The notes beneath the pieces were generated by a model. The model was not told the origin of the DNA. It did not search any database and saw only the letters and a list, made by a program, of their open reading frames with translations. 64,000 nucleotides of DNA from an uncultured Eggerthellaceae bacterium (GTDB taxonomy: Bacteria; Actinomycetota; Coriobacteriia; Coriobacteriales; Eggerthellaceae): assembly GCA_910588435.1 (NCBI GenBank), contig CAJUPL010000001.1, forward strand, positions 124,001 to 188,000. The letters are read 5' to 3'. A program made the position numbers and the translations under genes. This document shows, piece by piece, positions 17,259-26,345 of the stretch. Each line of letters begins with the position of its first letter. The first letter of the stretch is position 1.

Positions 17259-18543
17259 AGGCGCGCGCTTGATAGACCCGCAAGTCGGGCTTGATGAGGT
17301 AGCTGACATCCTGATCAGGGATGGGAAGATAGTTGAGATCGGTCATGACCTCAAGATGGAGAAGGGTCAGACAAGGGACCTTTCGGGCAAGATCATAACG
17401 CCAGGCCTTGTGGACATGCATGTCCATCTGAGGGAGCCGGGGTATGAGCAGAAAGAAGACATCGAGAGCGGCACGCGCGCTGCAGCCCACGGTGGATTCA
17501 CCGCTGTTTGCGCCATGCCGAACACTGACCCTGTCATAGATGACGCAGTGGGCGTGGAATACATCAAGGCTCGTGCGAAAGAGGTAGGGCACTCCCGCGT
17601 GATAGTGTCTGGCGCTTGCACCAAGGACCTCAAGGGAGAGATCCTCTCAGACATGGGATTCATGTACGAGCATGGCGTTCGTGCATTCACGGATGACGGA
17701 CACGGCGTGCAGGATGCTGGCATGATGAGGCGCGTGATGGATTACGCATCTCAGTTCGACTGTGTTGTCATGCCGCATTGCCAGGATGATTCGCTGGTGG
17801 GCGAGGGTCAGGTCAATGAGGGCGAGTGCTCCACGCGCCTTGGCATGCTTGGATGGCCAGCTGAGGGTGAGGAACTGGAGATCGCGCGCGACATCGCGCT
17901 CTGCCGTCTGACTGGCTGCCCGCTGCACATCCAGCACATCACAACGGCACGCGGCCTTCAGATGGTCCGCGATGCGAAGGCAGAGGGGCTGCCGGTCACT
18001 TGCGAGGTCACTCCTCACCATATGTTCCTCACAGAGGATGACATAGATGACACGTACCCCACATCTCTCAAGGTGAACCCGCCTCTGCGCACACCGGATG
18101 ATGCTGTGGCGCTTGTGGAGGGCGTGAAGGACGGCACGGTGGATGCCATCGTGACCGATCACGCACCTCACACGGATTGGGAGAAGGACCGCGAATTCGA
18201 GCTGGCTCCGTTCGGCATGATCGGGCTTGATTCCTCTCTTGCTGCTGTGCTCACCAACCTGGTGCACACAGACATCATCAGCTATGACAGGATGGTGGAG
18301 GTCATGGCGGTGAATCCGCGTGCGATACTGCGCCAAGAGCCAGTCAAGCTGGAGGCTGGAAGCACGGCAGACCTCACGGTCTTCGATCCGGATGCGGAAT
18401 GGACGTTCGAGATATCAGACATCCGCTCCAAGGCCACCAATGCAGGTTTCCTGGGTCATAGCTTCAAGGGCAAGGCCACGGATGTGTACGTAGGCGGCTA
18501 TGCCACGATGGAGGATGGTGTTGTCTGTGAGCCAGGCATCTGA
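17242..18543 (+). CDS. pyrC: dihydroorotase (class I)
   Basis: Cyclises carbamoyl aspartate to dihydroorotate. It has 433 residues, the class I length. The zinc motif DMHVHLREPGYEQKE is near residue 55. TDHAPHTDWEK near 307 holds the catalytic Asp, and HIQHITTARG and the NPPLRTPDD stretch are conserved. AGGAGG at 17229-17234 fixes ATG 17242. It overlaps pyrB upstream and carA downstream, which suggests coupled translation. Confidence 0.97.
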   Translation: MALMLKGARLIDPQVGLDEVADILIRDGKIVEIGHDLKMEKGQTRDLSGKIITPGLVDMHVHLREPGYEQKEDIESGTRAAAHGGFTAVCAMPNTDPVIDDAVGVEYIKARAKEVGHSRVIVSGACTKDLKGEILSDMGFMYEHGVRAFTDDGHGVQDAGMMRRVMDYASQFDCVVMPHCQDDSLVGEGQVNEGECSTRLGMLGWPAEGEELEIARDIALCRLTGCPLHIQHITTARGLQMVRDAKAEGLPVTCEVTPHHMFLTEDDIDDTYPTSLKVNPPLRTPDDAVALVEGVKDGTVDAIVTDHAPHTDWEKDREFELAPFGMIGLDSSLAAVLTNLVHTDIISYDRMVEVMAVNPRAILRQEPVKLEAGSTADLTVFDPDAEWTFEISDIRSKATNAGFLGHSFKGKATDVYVGGYATMEDGVVCEPGI

Positions 18544-19873
18544 GGCTCTCCTTGCGGGAACATCTAAGGATGTCTCAACGCCAGCGCTCCTGGTGCTGGA
18601 AGACGGGACATCCTTTGTGGGCATATCGTGCGGCGCTCAAGGCGAGGTCTTCGGAGAGGTGTGCTTCAACACATCCGTAGAGGGCTACCTTGAGATCCTC
18701 ACTGACCCATCCTATTCAGGCCAGATCGTATGCATGACGTATCCGCAGATCGGCAACTACGGCGTCTCAGAGGATGACGTCCAGAGGGGCAGCATCGCCG
18801 CAAGGGGCATGATCGTTCGCGATATGTGCCGCACGCCTTCAAGCTGGAGATGCCAGGAATCCATGCCAGATCTCATGAAGCGCTCAGGTGTGGTGTGCAT
18901 AGAGGGCGTTGACACGCGTTCGCTGGTCAGGCACTTGAGGGATGCAGGCTCCATGAGGGGAGCCATCTCAACGGTTGACCTTGACCCATCAAGCCTCCTT
19001 GAGAAGGTCAGGGCGTCTGCGGGGCTTGTGGGAGAGAACCTGGTGAAGGATGTCTCCAGGCCTGGGCAAGATGACATGCCGAACACGCCTGACGCGCATA
19101 TCTTCGCAGTTGGGAAGGCGCCTTCATCCAGATATGAAGTGGTCGCCTATGACTGCGGAGCCAAGAATTCCATCCTCCAATGCATGGAGCGCGAAGGGAT
19201 GCACATCACGCGCGTCCCGTGGGATGCTCCTGCAGAGAAGGTGCTGGCGATGGCGCCAGATGGCGTCTTCTTGAGCAACGGACCGGGGGACCCTGAAGCC
19301 GTTGGTGCCACCATAGAAGAGGTTGGAAAGCTCATTGGCAAGGTGCCCATCTTCGGCATCTGCCTTGGGCACCAGATGCTCGGCCTTGCGGCTGGCGGAG
19401 AGGCAACGAAGCTCAAGTTCGGTCATAGGGGCGGCAACCATCCTGTGCTCAATCTGCTGACAGGAAGGGTTGAGGTCACAAGCCAGAACCACGGCTTCGC
19501 CATAGGGTTCAACACATTAGGTTCGCTCATCCCTGAGGAGTCCGGCGGAATCTCAGAGAATTTCGATGACCTGCGCGAATGGATCGATCTTGGTATTGCT
19601 CCCGTTGTGATGAATGACAGGTTCGGTAGAGTCCGCCTCACTCATGTGAGCTTGAATGACGGAACACTCGAGGGCGCGCAGTTCTTGGATGTCCCAGCAT
19701 TCAGCGTCCAGTATCACCCAGAAGCATCTCCGGGTCCTGTGGATAGCCGCTATCTATTCAGCGCATTCGCACGCCTCATGGACGGAGAGAGCGACGCGCT
19801 TGATATGGACATCGCGAAGATGCGCACAGCAAGCTGGGTCTTTGGAGGTGAGGGAGATGCCGAAGCGGCCTGA
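18521..19873 (+). CDS. carA: carbamoyl-phosphate synthase small subunit
   Basis: Glutamine amidotransferase subunit that feeds ammonia to CarB. From TTG 18521 it has about 450 residues, longer than the usual 360-380. The N-domain contains LVLEDGTSFVG and FNTSVEGYLEILTDPSY. The GATase triad Cys is in FGICLGHQ, with His/Glu in YHPEASPGP. The extra length is a lead of about 20 residues, about 35 residues inserted between SQNHGFAI and HVSLNDGTLEG, and a short tail. GGAGG at 18510-18514 supports TTG 18521; GTG 18518 or ATG 18500 remain possible. It overlaps pyrC and carB. Confidence 0.93.
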   Translation: MSVSQASEALLAGTSKDVSTPALLVLEDGTSFVGISCGAQGEVFGEVCFNTSVEGYLEILTDPSYSGQIVCMTYPQIGNYGVSEDDVQRGSIAARGMIVRDMCRTPSSWRCQESMPDLMKRSGVVCIEGVDTRSLVRHLRDAGSMRGAISTVDLDPSSLLEKVRASAGLVGENLVKDVSRPGQDDMPNTPDAHIFAVGKAPSSRYEVVAYDCGAKNSILQCMEREGMHITRVPWDAPAEKVLAMAPDGVFLSNGPGDPEAVGATIEEVGKLIGKVPIFGICLGHQMLGLAAGGEATKLKFGHRGGNHPVLNLLTGRVEVTSQNHGFAIGFNTLGSLIPEESGGISENFDDLREWIDLGIAPVVMNDRFGRVRLTHVSLNDGTLEGAQFLDVPAFSVQYHPEASPGPVDSRYLFSAFARLMDGESDALDMDIAKMRTASWVFGGEGDAEAA

Positions 19874-22800
19874 TATCAACAAGGTCTTAGTGATAGGGTC
19901 AGGCCCCATCGTGATCGGTCAGGCCTGCGAGTTCGACTATTCGGGCGCTCAGGCTTGCAAGGTCTTGAAGGAGCAGGGCGTTGACGTTGTGCTGGTGAAC
20001 AGCAATCCAGCAACCATCATGACAGACCCGGGGCTTGCGCAAAGGACATATGTTGAGCCTGTCACAGCTGATGCCGTCAAGGAGATCATCCAGAAGGAGC
20101 GCCCGGATGCGCTCCTGCCCACGCTTGGCGGGCAAACTGGACTCAACTGCGCTGTTGAGCTAGCGAAGTCTGGCATCTTGGACGAGCTTGGCGTTGAGAT
20201 GATCGGCTGCTCGCTTGATGCCATCGAGCGCGGCGAGGACAGGAAGCTCTTCAACGAGTGCATGGAAGAGCTTGGGATAGAGACCTCGCGTGCAGGCTAT
20301 GCCTACTCCGTTGAGGACGCCCTTGGCATCGTGGAGGATATCGGGTATCCCATAGTGATCCGTCCCTCCTTCACGCTGGGAGGCGCCGGTGGTGGCATCG
20401 CGCACTCAGAGGATGAGCTCATCCGCATCGTCTCTCAAGGCATCTCGCTCTCTCCTGCGGGGGAGGTGCTGGTGGAGGAGTCCATCGAGGGCTGGAAGGA
20501 GTTCGAGATGGAGGTGGTGCGCGACGCTCAAGGCAACGGCATCGTCGTCTGCTCCATCGAGAACCTGGATCCCATGGGCATCCACACGGGTGACTCCATC
20601 ACTGTTGCACCTGCGCAGACGCTGACTGACATCGAATACCAGCGCATGAGGACGGCATCCCTTGCCGTCCTTGAGAAGATCGGCGTTCAGACTGGCGGCT
20701 CCAACGTGCAGTTCGCCGTGAACCCGAAGGATGGCCGCATGGTCATCATCGAGATGAATCCAAGGGTCTCCCGCTCATCAGCGCTGGCATCCAAGGCCAC
20801 TGGTTTCCCCATTGCGAAGATCGCAGCGCTCCTGGCCATCGGCTTCACGCTGCCCGAGCTTGAGAATGACATCACCAAAGCATCCACTGCCTGCTTCGAG
20901 CCGGCGCTTGACTATTGCGTGGTAAAGGTCCCCAGATTCACATTTGAGAAGTTCAAGGGCACCGATGACACTCTCACCACGCGCATGAAGGCCGTGGGCG
21001 AGGTCATGGCCATCGGGCGTACCTTCGAAGAGGCACTGGGCAAGGCATTGAGGTCCCTTGAGGACGGACATGACGGCTTCGGGGGAGATGCAGCATCAGA
21101 TGCTGAGGCTTCCATGAGCGATGAGGATCTCATGTCAGCCGTTGGCAGGCCAACTGCGGACAGGATCCATCATGTGGCAGAGGCGCTCCGGCGTGGGGTG
21201 AGCGTGGAGGACATCCATGAGGCGTCAGGCATAGACGAGTTCTTCCTCTACAGGATGGCTGACATCATCGCTGTGGAGCGCGCGCTTGCTGGCATGGAGC
21301 TGGAGGATCTGGACGCTGATGCGCTTCGCGTTTGCAAGTCATTCGGCCTGTCAGACGCGCAGATAGCTCACTTGACTGGATCTGATGAGAGCACGGTGAG
21401 GACCTGCAGGAAGGTTCTGCGCGTGCTGCCCGCCATGAAGACGGTTGACACATGCGCTGCTGAGTTCGAAAGCCAGACCGAATACCACTACAAGACATAC
21501 GATGCGAAGGAGAGCGAAGGTTCCTCATCAGGCAAGCCAAAGGTCATGATCTTGGGTGCAGGGCCTAACCGCATCGGACAGGGGATAGAGTTCGACTACT
21601 GCTGCGTTCATGCGTCATATGCGCTCTCTGATGCAGGGTATGAGACCATCATGGTGAACTGCAACCCTGAGACCGTATCCACTGACTATGACACCTCTGA
21701 CAAGCTCTACTTCGAGCCGCTGACGTTCGAAGACGTCATGGACATAGTGGAGGCGGAAGATCCGGAGGGCGTCATCGTGACGCTTGGCGGCCAGACCCCC
21801 TTGAAGCTTGCCAGCAGGCTTGCGGATGCTGGCGTTCCCATCATGGGCACGCAGCCTGAGGCCATCGATCTGGCGGAGGACAGGGACCGCTTCTCAGCCA
21901 TATTGGATGATCTGGGCATCGCCTATCCTGCATCAGGCATGGCTTCTTCGCTCTCTGAGGCCAGATGCGTTGCAGACCGCATAGGCTTCCCGCTGCTGGT
22001 TCGCCCAAGCTATGTGCTGGGCGGCCGCGGCATGGGCATCGTCTATGACGGGGCCCAGCTTGAGCGCTACATGGAAGAGGCCACGAAGGTGTCCCCGGAT
22101 CACCCGGTCTACCTGGACCGCTTCCTTGAGGGTGCCATAGAGGTGGACCTTGATGCGGTGTCTGATGGTGATGACGTATACATCGGCGCCATCCTAGAGC
22201 ACATCGAGATGGCAGGCATCCATTCAGGGGACTCTGCCTGTTGCACACCTCCGTTCTCTCTGTCTGAGTCCGTGCAGCAGACTCTCATGCAGGCAGCGCG
22301 CCGCATTGCGAAGAGGATCGGAGTGAAGGGGCTCATCAACATCCAATTCGCCATAAAGGACGGGTTGGTGTATGTCATAGAGGCGAATCCAAGGGCATCG
22401 CGAACGGTGCCGTTCGCATCCAAGGCAACAGGCGTTCCGCTTGCGAAGATAGCAGCTAGGGTCATGGCAGGAGAGAAGCTCGCTGACATGGGACTGCCGC
22501 CTGACGATAGGCGTCTGGATCACTTCAGCGTCAAGGAGGCCGTCATGCCATTCGGGCGCTTCCCGGGCGCGGATACGGTGCTTGGTCCTGAGATGAAGTC
22601 CACTGGCGAGGTCATGGGCATAGCGCGCAACTTCCCGGTTGCGTTCGCCAAGACCCAGCTTGCAATAGACTATGAGCTCCCTTCATCTGGCAAGGTGTTC
22701 GTCTCTGTCTGCGACCACGACAAGCGCGCCTTCATGCCAATAGCAAGGGACTTCTCGCGCATGGGATTCAGCCTCGTTGCAACGAAGGGCACCGCGAACG

Positions 22801-23087
22801 CCCTTCGCGCTGTAGGGCTTGAGTGCGAAGTGGTGGATAAGATCCATGAGGGGTCATCGAACGTGCGTGACATGATCGCAAATGGTGAGATAACCCTAGT
22901 CATCAACACTCCTTACGGTCATGCTACAAGGGGCGACGGATATGAGATCCGCACCGAGGCAGTGCGCCGCGGCATCACGCAAGTGACCAATCTGGCAGGG
23001 GCTCAGGCGATGGCCGCAGCCATAGAGGTTGCTCAAGGGTCAGGCCTTGACACCGTTGCTTTGCAAGACCTGCCGCAGTGGGCATGA
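19857..23087 (+). CDS. carB: carbamoyl-phosphate synthase large subunit
   Basis: Makes carbamoyl phosphate from bicarbonate, ammonia and two ATP. It has 1076 residues with the duplicated ATP-grasp layout. The first half begins KVLVIGSGPIVIGQACEFDYSG; the second (about residue 560) begins MILGAGPNRIGQGIEFDY. The C-terminal allosteric MGS-like domain (about 940-1076) has VATKGTANALR and LVINTPYG. ATG 19857 has GGAGGTGAGGG just upstream; longer in-frame versions lie inside carA. It overlaps carA by 17 nt. Confidence 0.97.
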   Translation: MPKRPDINKVLVIGSGPIVIGQACEFDYSGAQACKVLKEQGVDVVLVNSNPATIMTDPGLAQRTYVEPVTADAVKEIIQKERPDALLPTLGGQTGLNCAVELAKSGILDELGVEMIGCSLDAIERGEDRKLFNECMEELGIETSRAGYAYSVEDALGIVEDIGYPIVIRPSFTLGGAGGGIAHSEDELIRIVSQGISLSPAGEVLVEESIEGWKEFEMEVVRDAQGNGIVVCSIENLDPMGIHTGDSITVAPAQTLTDIEYQRMRTASLAVLEKIGVQTGGSNVQFAVNPKDGRMVIIEMNPRVSRSSALASKATGFPIAKIAALLAIGFTLPELENDITKASTACFEPALDYCVVKVPRFTFEKFKGTDDTLTTRMKAVGEVMAIGRTFEEALGKALRSLEDGHDGFGGDAASDAEASMSDEDLMSAVGRPTADRIHHVAEALRRGVSVEDIHEASGIDEFFLYRMADIIAVERALAGMELEDLDADALRVCKSFGLSDAQIAHLTGSDESTVRTCRKVLRVLPAMKTVDTCAAEFESQTEYHYKTYDAKESEGSSSGKPKVMILGAGPNRIGQGIEFDYCCVHASYALSDAGYETIMVNCNPETVSTDYDTSDKLYFEPLTFEDVMDIVEAEDPEGVIVTLGGQTPLKLASRLADAGVPIMGTQPEAIDLAEDRDRFSAILDDLGIAYPASGMASSLSEARCVADRIGFPLLVRPSYVLGGRGMGIVYDGAQLERYMEEATKVSPDHPVYLDRFLEGAIEVDLDAVSDGDDVYIGAILEHIEMAGIHSGDSACCTPPFSLSESVQQTLMQAARRIAKRIGVKGLINIQFAIKDGLVYVIEANPRASRTVPFASKATGVPLAKIAARVMAGEKLADMGLPPDDRRLDHFSVKEAVMPFGRFPGADTVLGPEMKSTGEVMGIARNFPVAFAKTQLAIDYELPSSGKVFVSVCDHDKRAFMPIARDFSRMGFSLVATKGTANALRAVGLECEVVDKIHEGSSNVRDMIANGEITLVINTPYGHATRGDGYEIRTEAVRRGITQVTNLAGAQAMAAAIEVAQGSGLDTVALQDLPQWA

Positions 23088-23111
23088 CGTGAGATGATCA
23101 GGAGGTGAGAT

Positions 23112-23894
23112 ATGGGTCTTGAGGATTCATACGCGAAAGTGACATCCAACAGGCATCTTCATGGGCAGCTCTATCTGATGGAGCTTGATTGCCCATACGT
23201 TGCCGCGAACATACAGCCAGGGCAATTCATCCATATGGAGATACCGGATAGGCAGGCGAACATCCTTCGCCGCCCATTCTCCATATTCGACGCCGATGAG
23301 GATGCCGGCCGCATTGAGATCCTGTATCAATGCCTTGGGTCTGGCACTGATGCCATGGCAACCTGGGAAGAGGGGTTCTTGACGCGCATGATCGGCTGCA
23401 TCGGGCGTCCTTGGGAGGTCCCATATTCCGCCAAGAGCGTGCTCTTGGTAGGAGGTGGCGTTGGTGCGGCGCCTCTGTTCCTGCTTGCTCGTCAGCTTGA
23501 AGAGAACGACGTTCAGACGGATGTGATCTTGGGGGCTGCAACAGAAGGGGCGCTGGTCTGCAGGAAGAGGTTCACGGACGTCTTCCAGTGCGAACCTTCC
23601 TGCTCAACAGATGACGGCACGTATGGAAGGGCCGGGTTCGCAACGGCTCTGGTGGAGGAGGCATTGGCCTCTGGTGCCACATATGACTACGCAGCCGTCT
23701 GCGGTCCAGAGCCCTTGATGCGCGCCGCGTCGAAGCTGCTCTTGGATGCTGGGGTTGCAACTCAAGTGTCCATGGAGAAGCGGATGGCGTGCGGTGTGGG
23801 TGCATGCCTATCTTGCGTGGTGGAGACAACGGCGGGCAAGAAGCGCGCATGCGTTGACGGCCCCATCTTCGATGCGGAGGATGTCGTATGGTAG
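23112..23894 (+). CDS. pyrK: dihydroorotate dehydrogenase electron transfer subunit
   Basis: FAD and 2Fe-2S subunit that links class 1B PyrD to NAD+. It has 260 residues. The FAD-binding RRPFSIF motif is near residue 54. LLVGGGVGAAPLFLLAR is the NAD-binding loop. The iron-sulfur cluster cysteines lie near the C-terminus (ACGVGACLSCVV ... RACVDGP). AGGAGGTGA precedes ATG 23112. It overlaps pyrD by 7 nt; the pair forms one heterotetrameric enzyme at the cytosolic side. Confidence 0.96.
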   Translation: MGLEDSYAKVTSNRHLHGQLYLMELDCPYVAANIQPGQFIHMEIPDRQANILRRPFSIFDADEDAGRIEILYQCLGSGTDAMATWEEGFLTRMIGCIGRPWEVPYSAKSVLLVGGGVGAAPLFLLARQLEENDVQTDVILGAATEGALVCRKRFTDVFQCEPSCSTDDGTYGRAGFATALVEEALASGATYDYAAVCGPEPLMRAASKLLLDAGVATQVSMEKRMACGVGACLSCVVETTAGKKRACVDGPIFDAEDVVW

Positions 23895-24796
23895 AGCTTG
23901 GTGTGAGCCTAGGCTCCTTGCAGATGAAGAACCCCGTGACGGTGGCGTCTGGCACGTTCGCCGCAGGCCTTGAATACTCTGACTTCGTGGATGTGGCGAA
24001 GCTTGGCGCTGTGACAACGAAAGGCGTTTCGCTTCATGGCTGGGAGGGGAATGATTCTCCCCGCATAGCGGAGACGCCGTCTGGCATGCTGAACTCCATC
24101 GGGCTTCAGAACCCGGGCGTGGATCACCTGAAGGAAGTGGAGCTTCCGTGGCTTCAAGGCCAAGGCGCAAGCGTGATAGTGAACGTATCTGGGCACAGCG
24201 TTGAAGAGTACGTGGCCGTGATAGAGGCGCTAGAGGATGCGCCGGTGGATGCCTATGAGGTGAACATCTCATGCCCCAATGTGGATGCTGGTGGGATGAC
24301 GTTCGGCTGCATCCCTGAGAGCGCCTCTGAGGTGACCGCGCTTTGCCGCAAGGCAACCTCGCGTCCGCTCATCGTGAAGCTCACACCCAACGTGACTGAC
24401 ATAGCGGAGATGGCACGCGCCGTTGAGGCGGCAGGCGCCGATGCCATATCGCTCATCAATACGCTCCTTGGCATGGCGATAGATGCGAAGAGCAGAAGGC
24501 CCGTGCTCGCACGCGTGGTGGGCGGCCTCTCTGGTCCTGCCGTGAAGCCCATTGCGCTTCGCATGGTCTGGCAATGCGCGCAGGCGGTTGACATCCCCAT
24601 CCTTGGCATGGGCGGCATCTCAAGCGGTGAGGACGCCATTGAGTTCATGCTGGCAGGTGCCACGGCTGTAGCCGTTGGAACGGCCAACTTCTCTGACCCG
24701 CATGCCACCATGGATGTCATAGATGGCATCACGCGCTATTGTGAGGAGCAAGGCGTAACCGATGTGAAGGAGCTGATAGGGGGCTTGATTTGCTGA
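23888..24796 (+). CDS. pyrD: dihydroorotate dehydrogenase, class 1B catalytic subunit
   Basis: FMN enzyme that oxidises dihydroorotate to orotate with PyrK and NAD+. It has 302 residues. NPVTVASGTF opens the barrel, and LNSIGLQNPG is conserved. The catalytic base is the Cys of NISCPNVDAGG (about residue 130), the mark of class 1B. GMGGISSGEDAIEF is the phosphate-binding end. GGAGG is 7 nt before ATG 23888. It overlaps pyrK and pyrF by 7 nt each. Confidence 0.97.
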   Translation: MVELGVSLGSLQMKNPVTVASGTFAAGLEYSDFVDVAKLGAVTTKGVSLHGWEGNDSPRIAETPSGMLNSIGLQNPGVDHLKEVELPWLQGQGASVIVNVSGHSVEEYVAVIEALEDAPVDAYEVNISCPNVDAGGMTFGCIPESASEVTALCRKATSRPLIVKLTPNVTDIAEMARAVEAAGADAISLINTLLGMAIDAKSRRPVLARVVGGLSGPAVKPIALRMVWQCAQAVDIPILGMGGISSGEDAIEFMLAGATAVAVGTANFSDPHATMDVIDGITRYCEEQGVTDVKELIGGLIC

Positions 24797-25518
24797 CAGC
24801 ATTCGACGATATCCCAAGATCTGACAGGGTGATCGTGGCCCTTGACTGCGAAGCGGACAAGGCCATATCCATAGCGTACCAATTGGCGGGCCGAGCCAAA
24901 TGGGTGAAGATAGGCATGACGCTCTTCTACGCCTACGGCACAGACCTTGTGAAGATGCTCAAATCCAGAGGGTATGAGGTCTTCTTGGACCTCAAGTTCC
25001 ATGACATTCCGCATCAGGTGCTAGGAGCGGCTAGGTCTGCAACCGAGACTGGCGCGGACATGATCACCATGCAGACAGTGGGCGGCGTGCCCATGATGCA
25101 AGCAGCTCAGAAGGGCGCCATAGAAGGGGCTGCGAAGATCGGTGCGGATGTTCCCGTCACGCTTGGCATCACCGTGCTCACGTCCATGGATCAGGAGACG
25201 CTTGCAGATACTGGCGTCATCCGCCCCATGCGCGAACAGGTCCTGGCTCTTGCAGGTCTGGCATCGTCTGCTGGCATCTCTGGCGTTGTGGCATCCCCTC
25301 AAGAGGCGCATGACCTTCGCGGGTTGTTGGGCCCTGATGCGTACATCGTCACTCCCGGCGTTCGCCCCAAGGGCTCAGCCAAGGGGGATCAGAGCAGAGT
25401 GGCCACACCATCTGAGGCATTCGATGCGGGCGCTTCGCATATCGTGGTGGGCCGCCCCATCACAGATGCGGACGATCCAGTTGCCGCCTTCATGGATATA
25501 GCTCAGGAGCTTGCATGA
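24790..25518 (+). CDS. pyrF: orotidine 5'-phosphate decarboxylase
   Basis: Decarboxylates OMP to UMP, the last pyrimidine step. It has 242 residues, group I type. VIVALDCEADKA begins the barrel, and FLDLKFHDIPHQV carries the catalytic Lys/Asp array. TPGVRPKGSAKGDQ and IVVGRPITDADDP are the phosphate-binding motifs. TTG 24790 follows a GGGGG-rich ribosome site inside pyrD. The stop overlaps gmk as ATGA. pyrE, the step before it, is absent from the window. Confidence 0.96.
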   Translation: MLTAFDDIPRSDRVIVALDCEADKAISIAYQLAGRAKWVKIGMTLFYAYGTDLVKMLKSRGYEVFLDLKFHDIPHQVLGAARSATETGADMITMQTVGGVPMMQAAQKGAIEGAAKIGADVPVTLGITVLTSMDQETLADTGVIRPMREQVLALAGLASSAGISGVVASPQEAHDLRGLLGPDAYIVTPGVRPKGSAKGDQSRVATPSEAFDAGASHIVVGRPITDADDPVAAFMDIAQELA

Positions 25519-26072
25519 GCGGCAGAGGGAACCTGTTCGTGATATCTGGGCCATCTGGCGTAGGCAAGGGCACGCTGGTATCGATGCTCAAGGACGCAGA
25601 AGCTGCGTGGGTGTCGGTCAGCGCAACTACGCGCCATCCGCGCCCTGGTGAGGTGGATGGCGTTGATTATCTCTTCATGGACAAGCAGGATTTCCTGCAC
25701 AAGGCGGATGACGGCGGCTTCTTAGAGTGGGCAGAGTACAGCGGAAACTGCTATGGCACTCCAAGAGATACCGTGGAGTCTCACCTGGAAGCAGGTGAGG
25801 ATGTCATCTTGGAGATAGAGGTGCAAGGGGCGCTGCAGGTGAGGGGTTCCATGCCCGAAGCGCATCTGGTCTTCATAGAGCCGCCTAGCATGGAAGAGCT
25901 GGAGGCAAGGCTCCGCGGACGTGGGACGGAATCAGAAGAGGCTATCTCCAAGCGCCTTCAAGCGGCAAAGGTGGAGATGGATTCCAAAATGAAGTATGAT
26001 TACGTGCTTGTTAACGATGACATCGAAAGCGCGTTCGAAGAGCTTCGTGGATACATGGAGCAAGAGCGCTAG
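25515..26072 (+). CDS. gmk: guanylate kinase
   Basis: Phosphorylates GMP to GDP with ATP. It has 185 residues. The P-loop GPSGVGKGT is at about 11-19. ATTRHPRPGEVDGVDY is the GMP-binding segment, and EWAEYSGNCYGT is also conserved. The start overlaps the pyrF stop as ATGA, so purine monophosphate activation is tied to the UMP operon. It is followed 15 nt later by rpoZ, a very common gmk-rpoZ pair. Confidence 0.96.
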   Translation: MSGRGNLFVISGPSGVGKGTLVSMLKDAEAAWVSVSATTRHPRPGEVDGVDYLFMDKQDFLHKADDGGFLEWAEYSGNCYGTPRDTVESHLEAGEDVILEIEVQGALQVRGSMPEAHLVFIEPPSMEELEARLRGRGTESEEAISKRLQAAKVEMDSKMKYDYVLVNDDIESAFEELRGYMEQER

Positions 26073-26087
26073 ATCAGGAGCGAAGAT

Positions 26088-26339
26088 ATGAGCATCATCA
26101 AGCCGGACATAGACGTGCTCTTGGAGGATGCAGAGAACGACAGGTTCCTCCTCTGCACCATGGCATCCAAGAGGGCGCACGACATCAACGACATGATGTG
26201 CGGGCAGCGCGATCGCGCCATCCAGCTGCAGTCTGCTATCGAGATAGCGCGTGCTGTGGATGCGAAGCCGCTCACCATGGCATTCAATGAGATAGCTCGC
26301 AAGGACGTTTCCTTCGATCCTGAGTCCATTGACCTCTAG
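26088..26339 (+). CDS. rpoZ: RNA polymerase omega subunit
   Basis: Small subunit that helps beta' fold and assemble. It has 83 residues. The conserved core is the segment FLLCTMASKRAHDINDM (family VxxxAKRARQI), followed by KPLTMAFNEIARKDVSF near the C-terminus. AGGAG lies 8 nt before the ATG. It sits between gmk and thiI. Divergent but convincing from length, motif and position. Confidence 0.9.
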   Translation: MSIIKPDIDVLLEDAENDRFLLCTMASKRAHDINDMMCGQRDRAIQLQSAIEIARAVDAKPLTMAFNEIARKDVSFDPESIDL

Positions 26340-26345
26340 GGTGAG

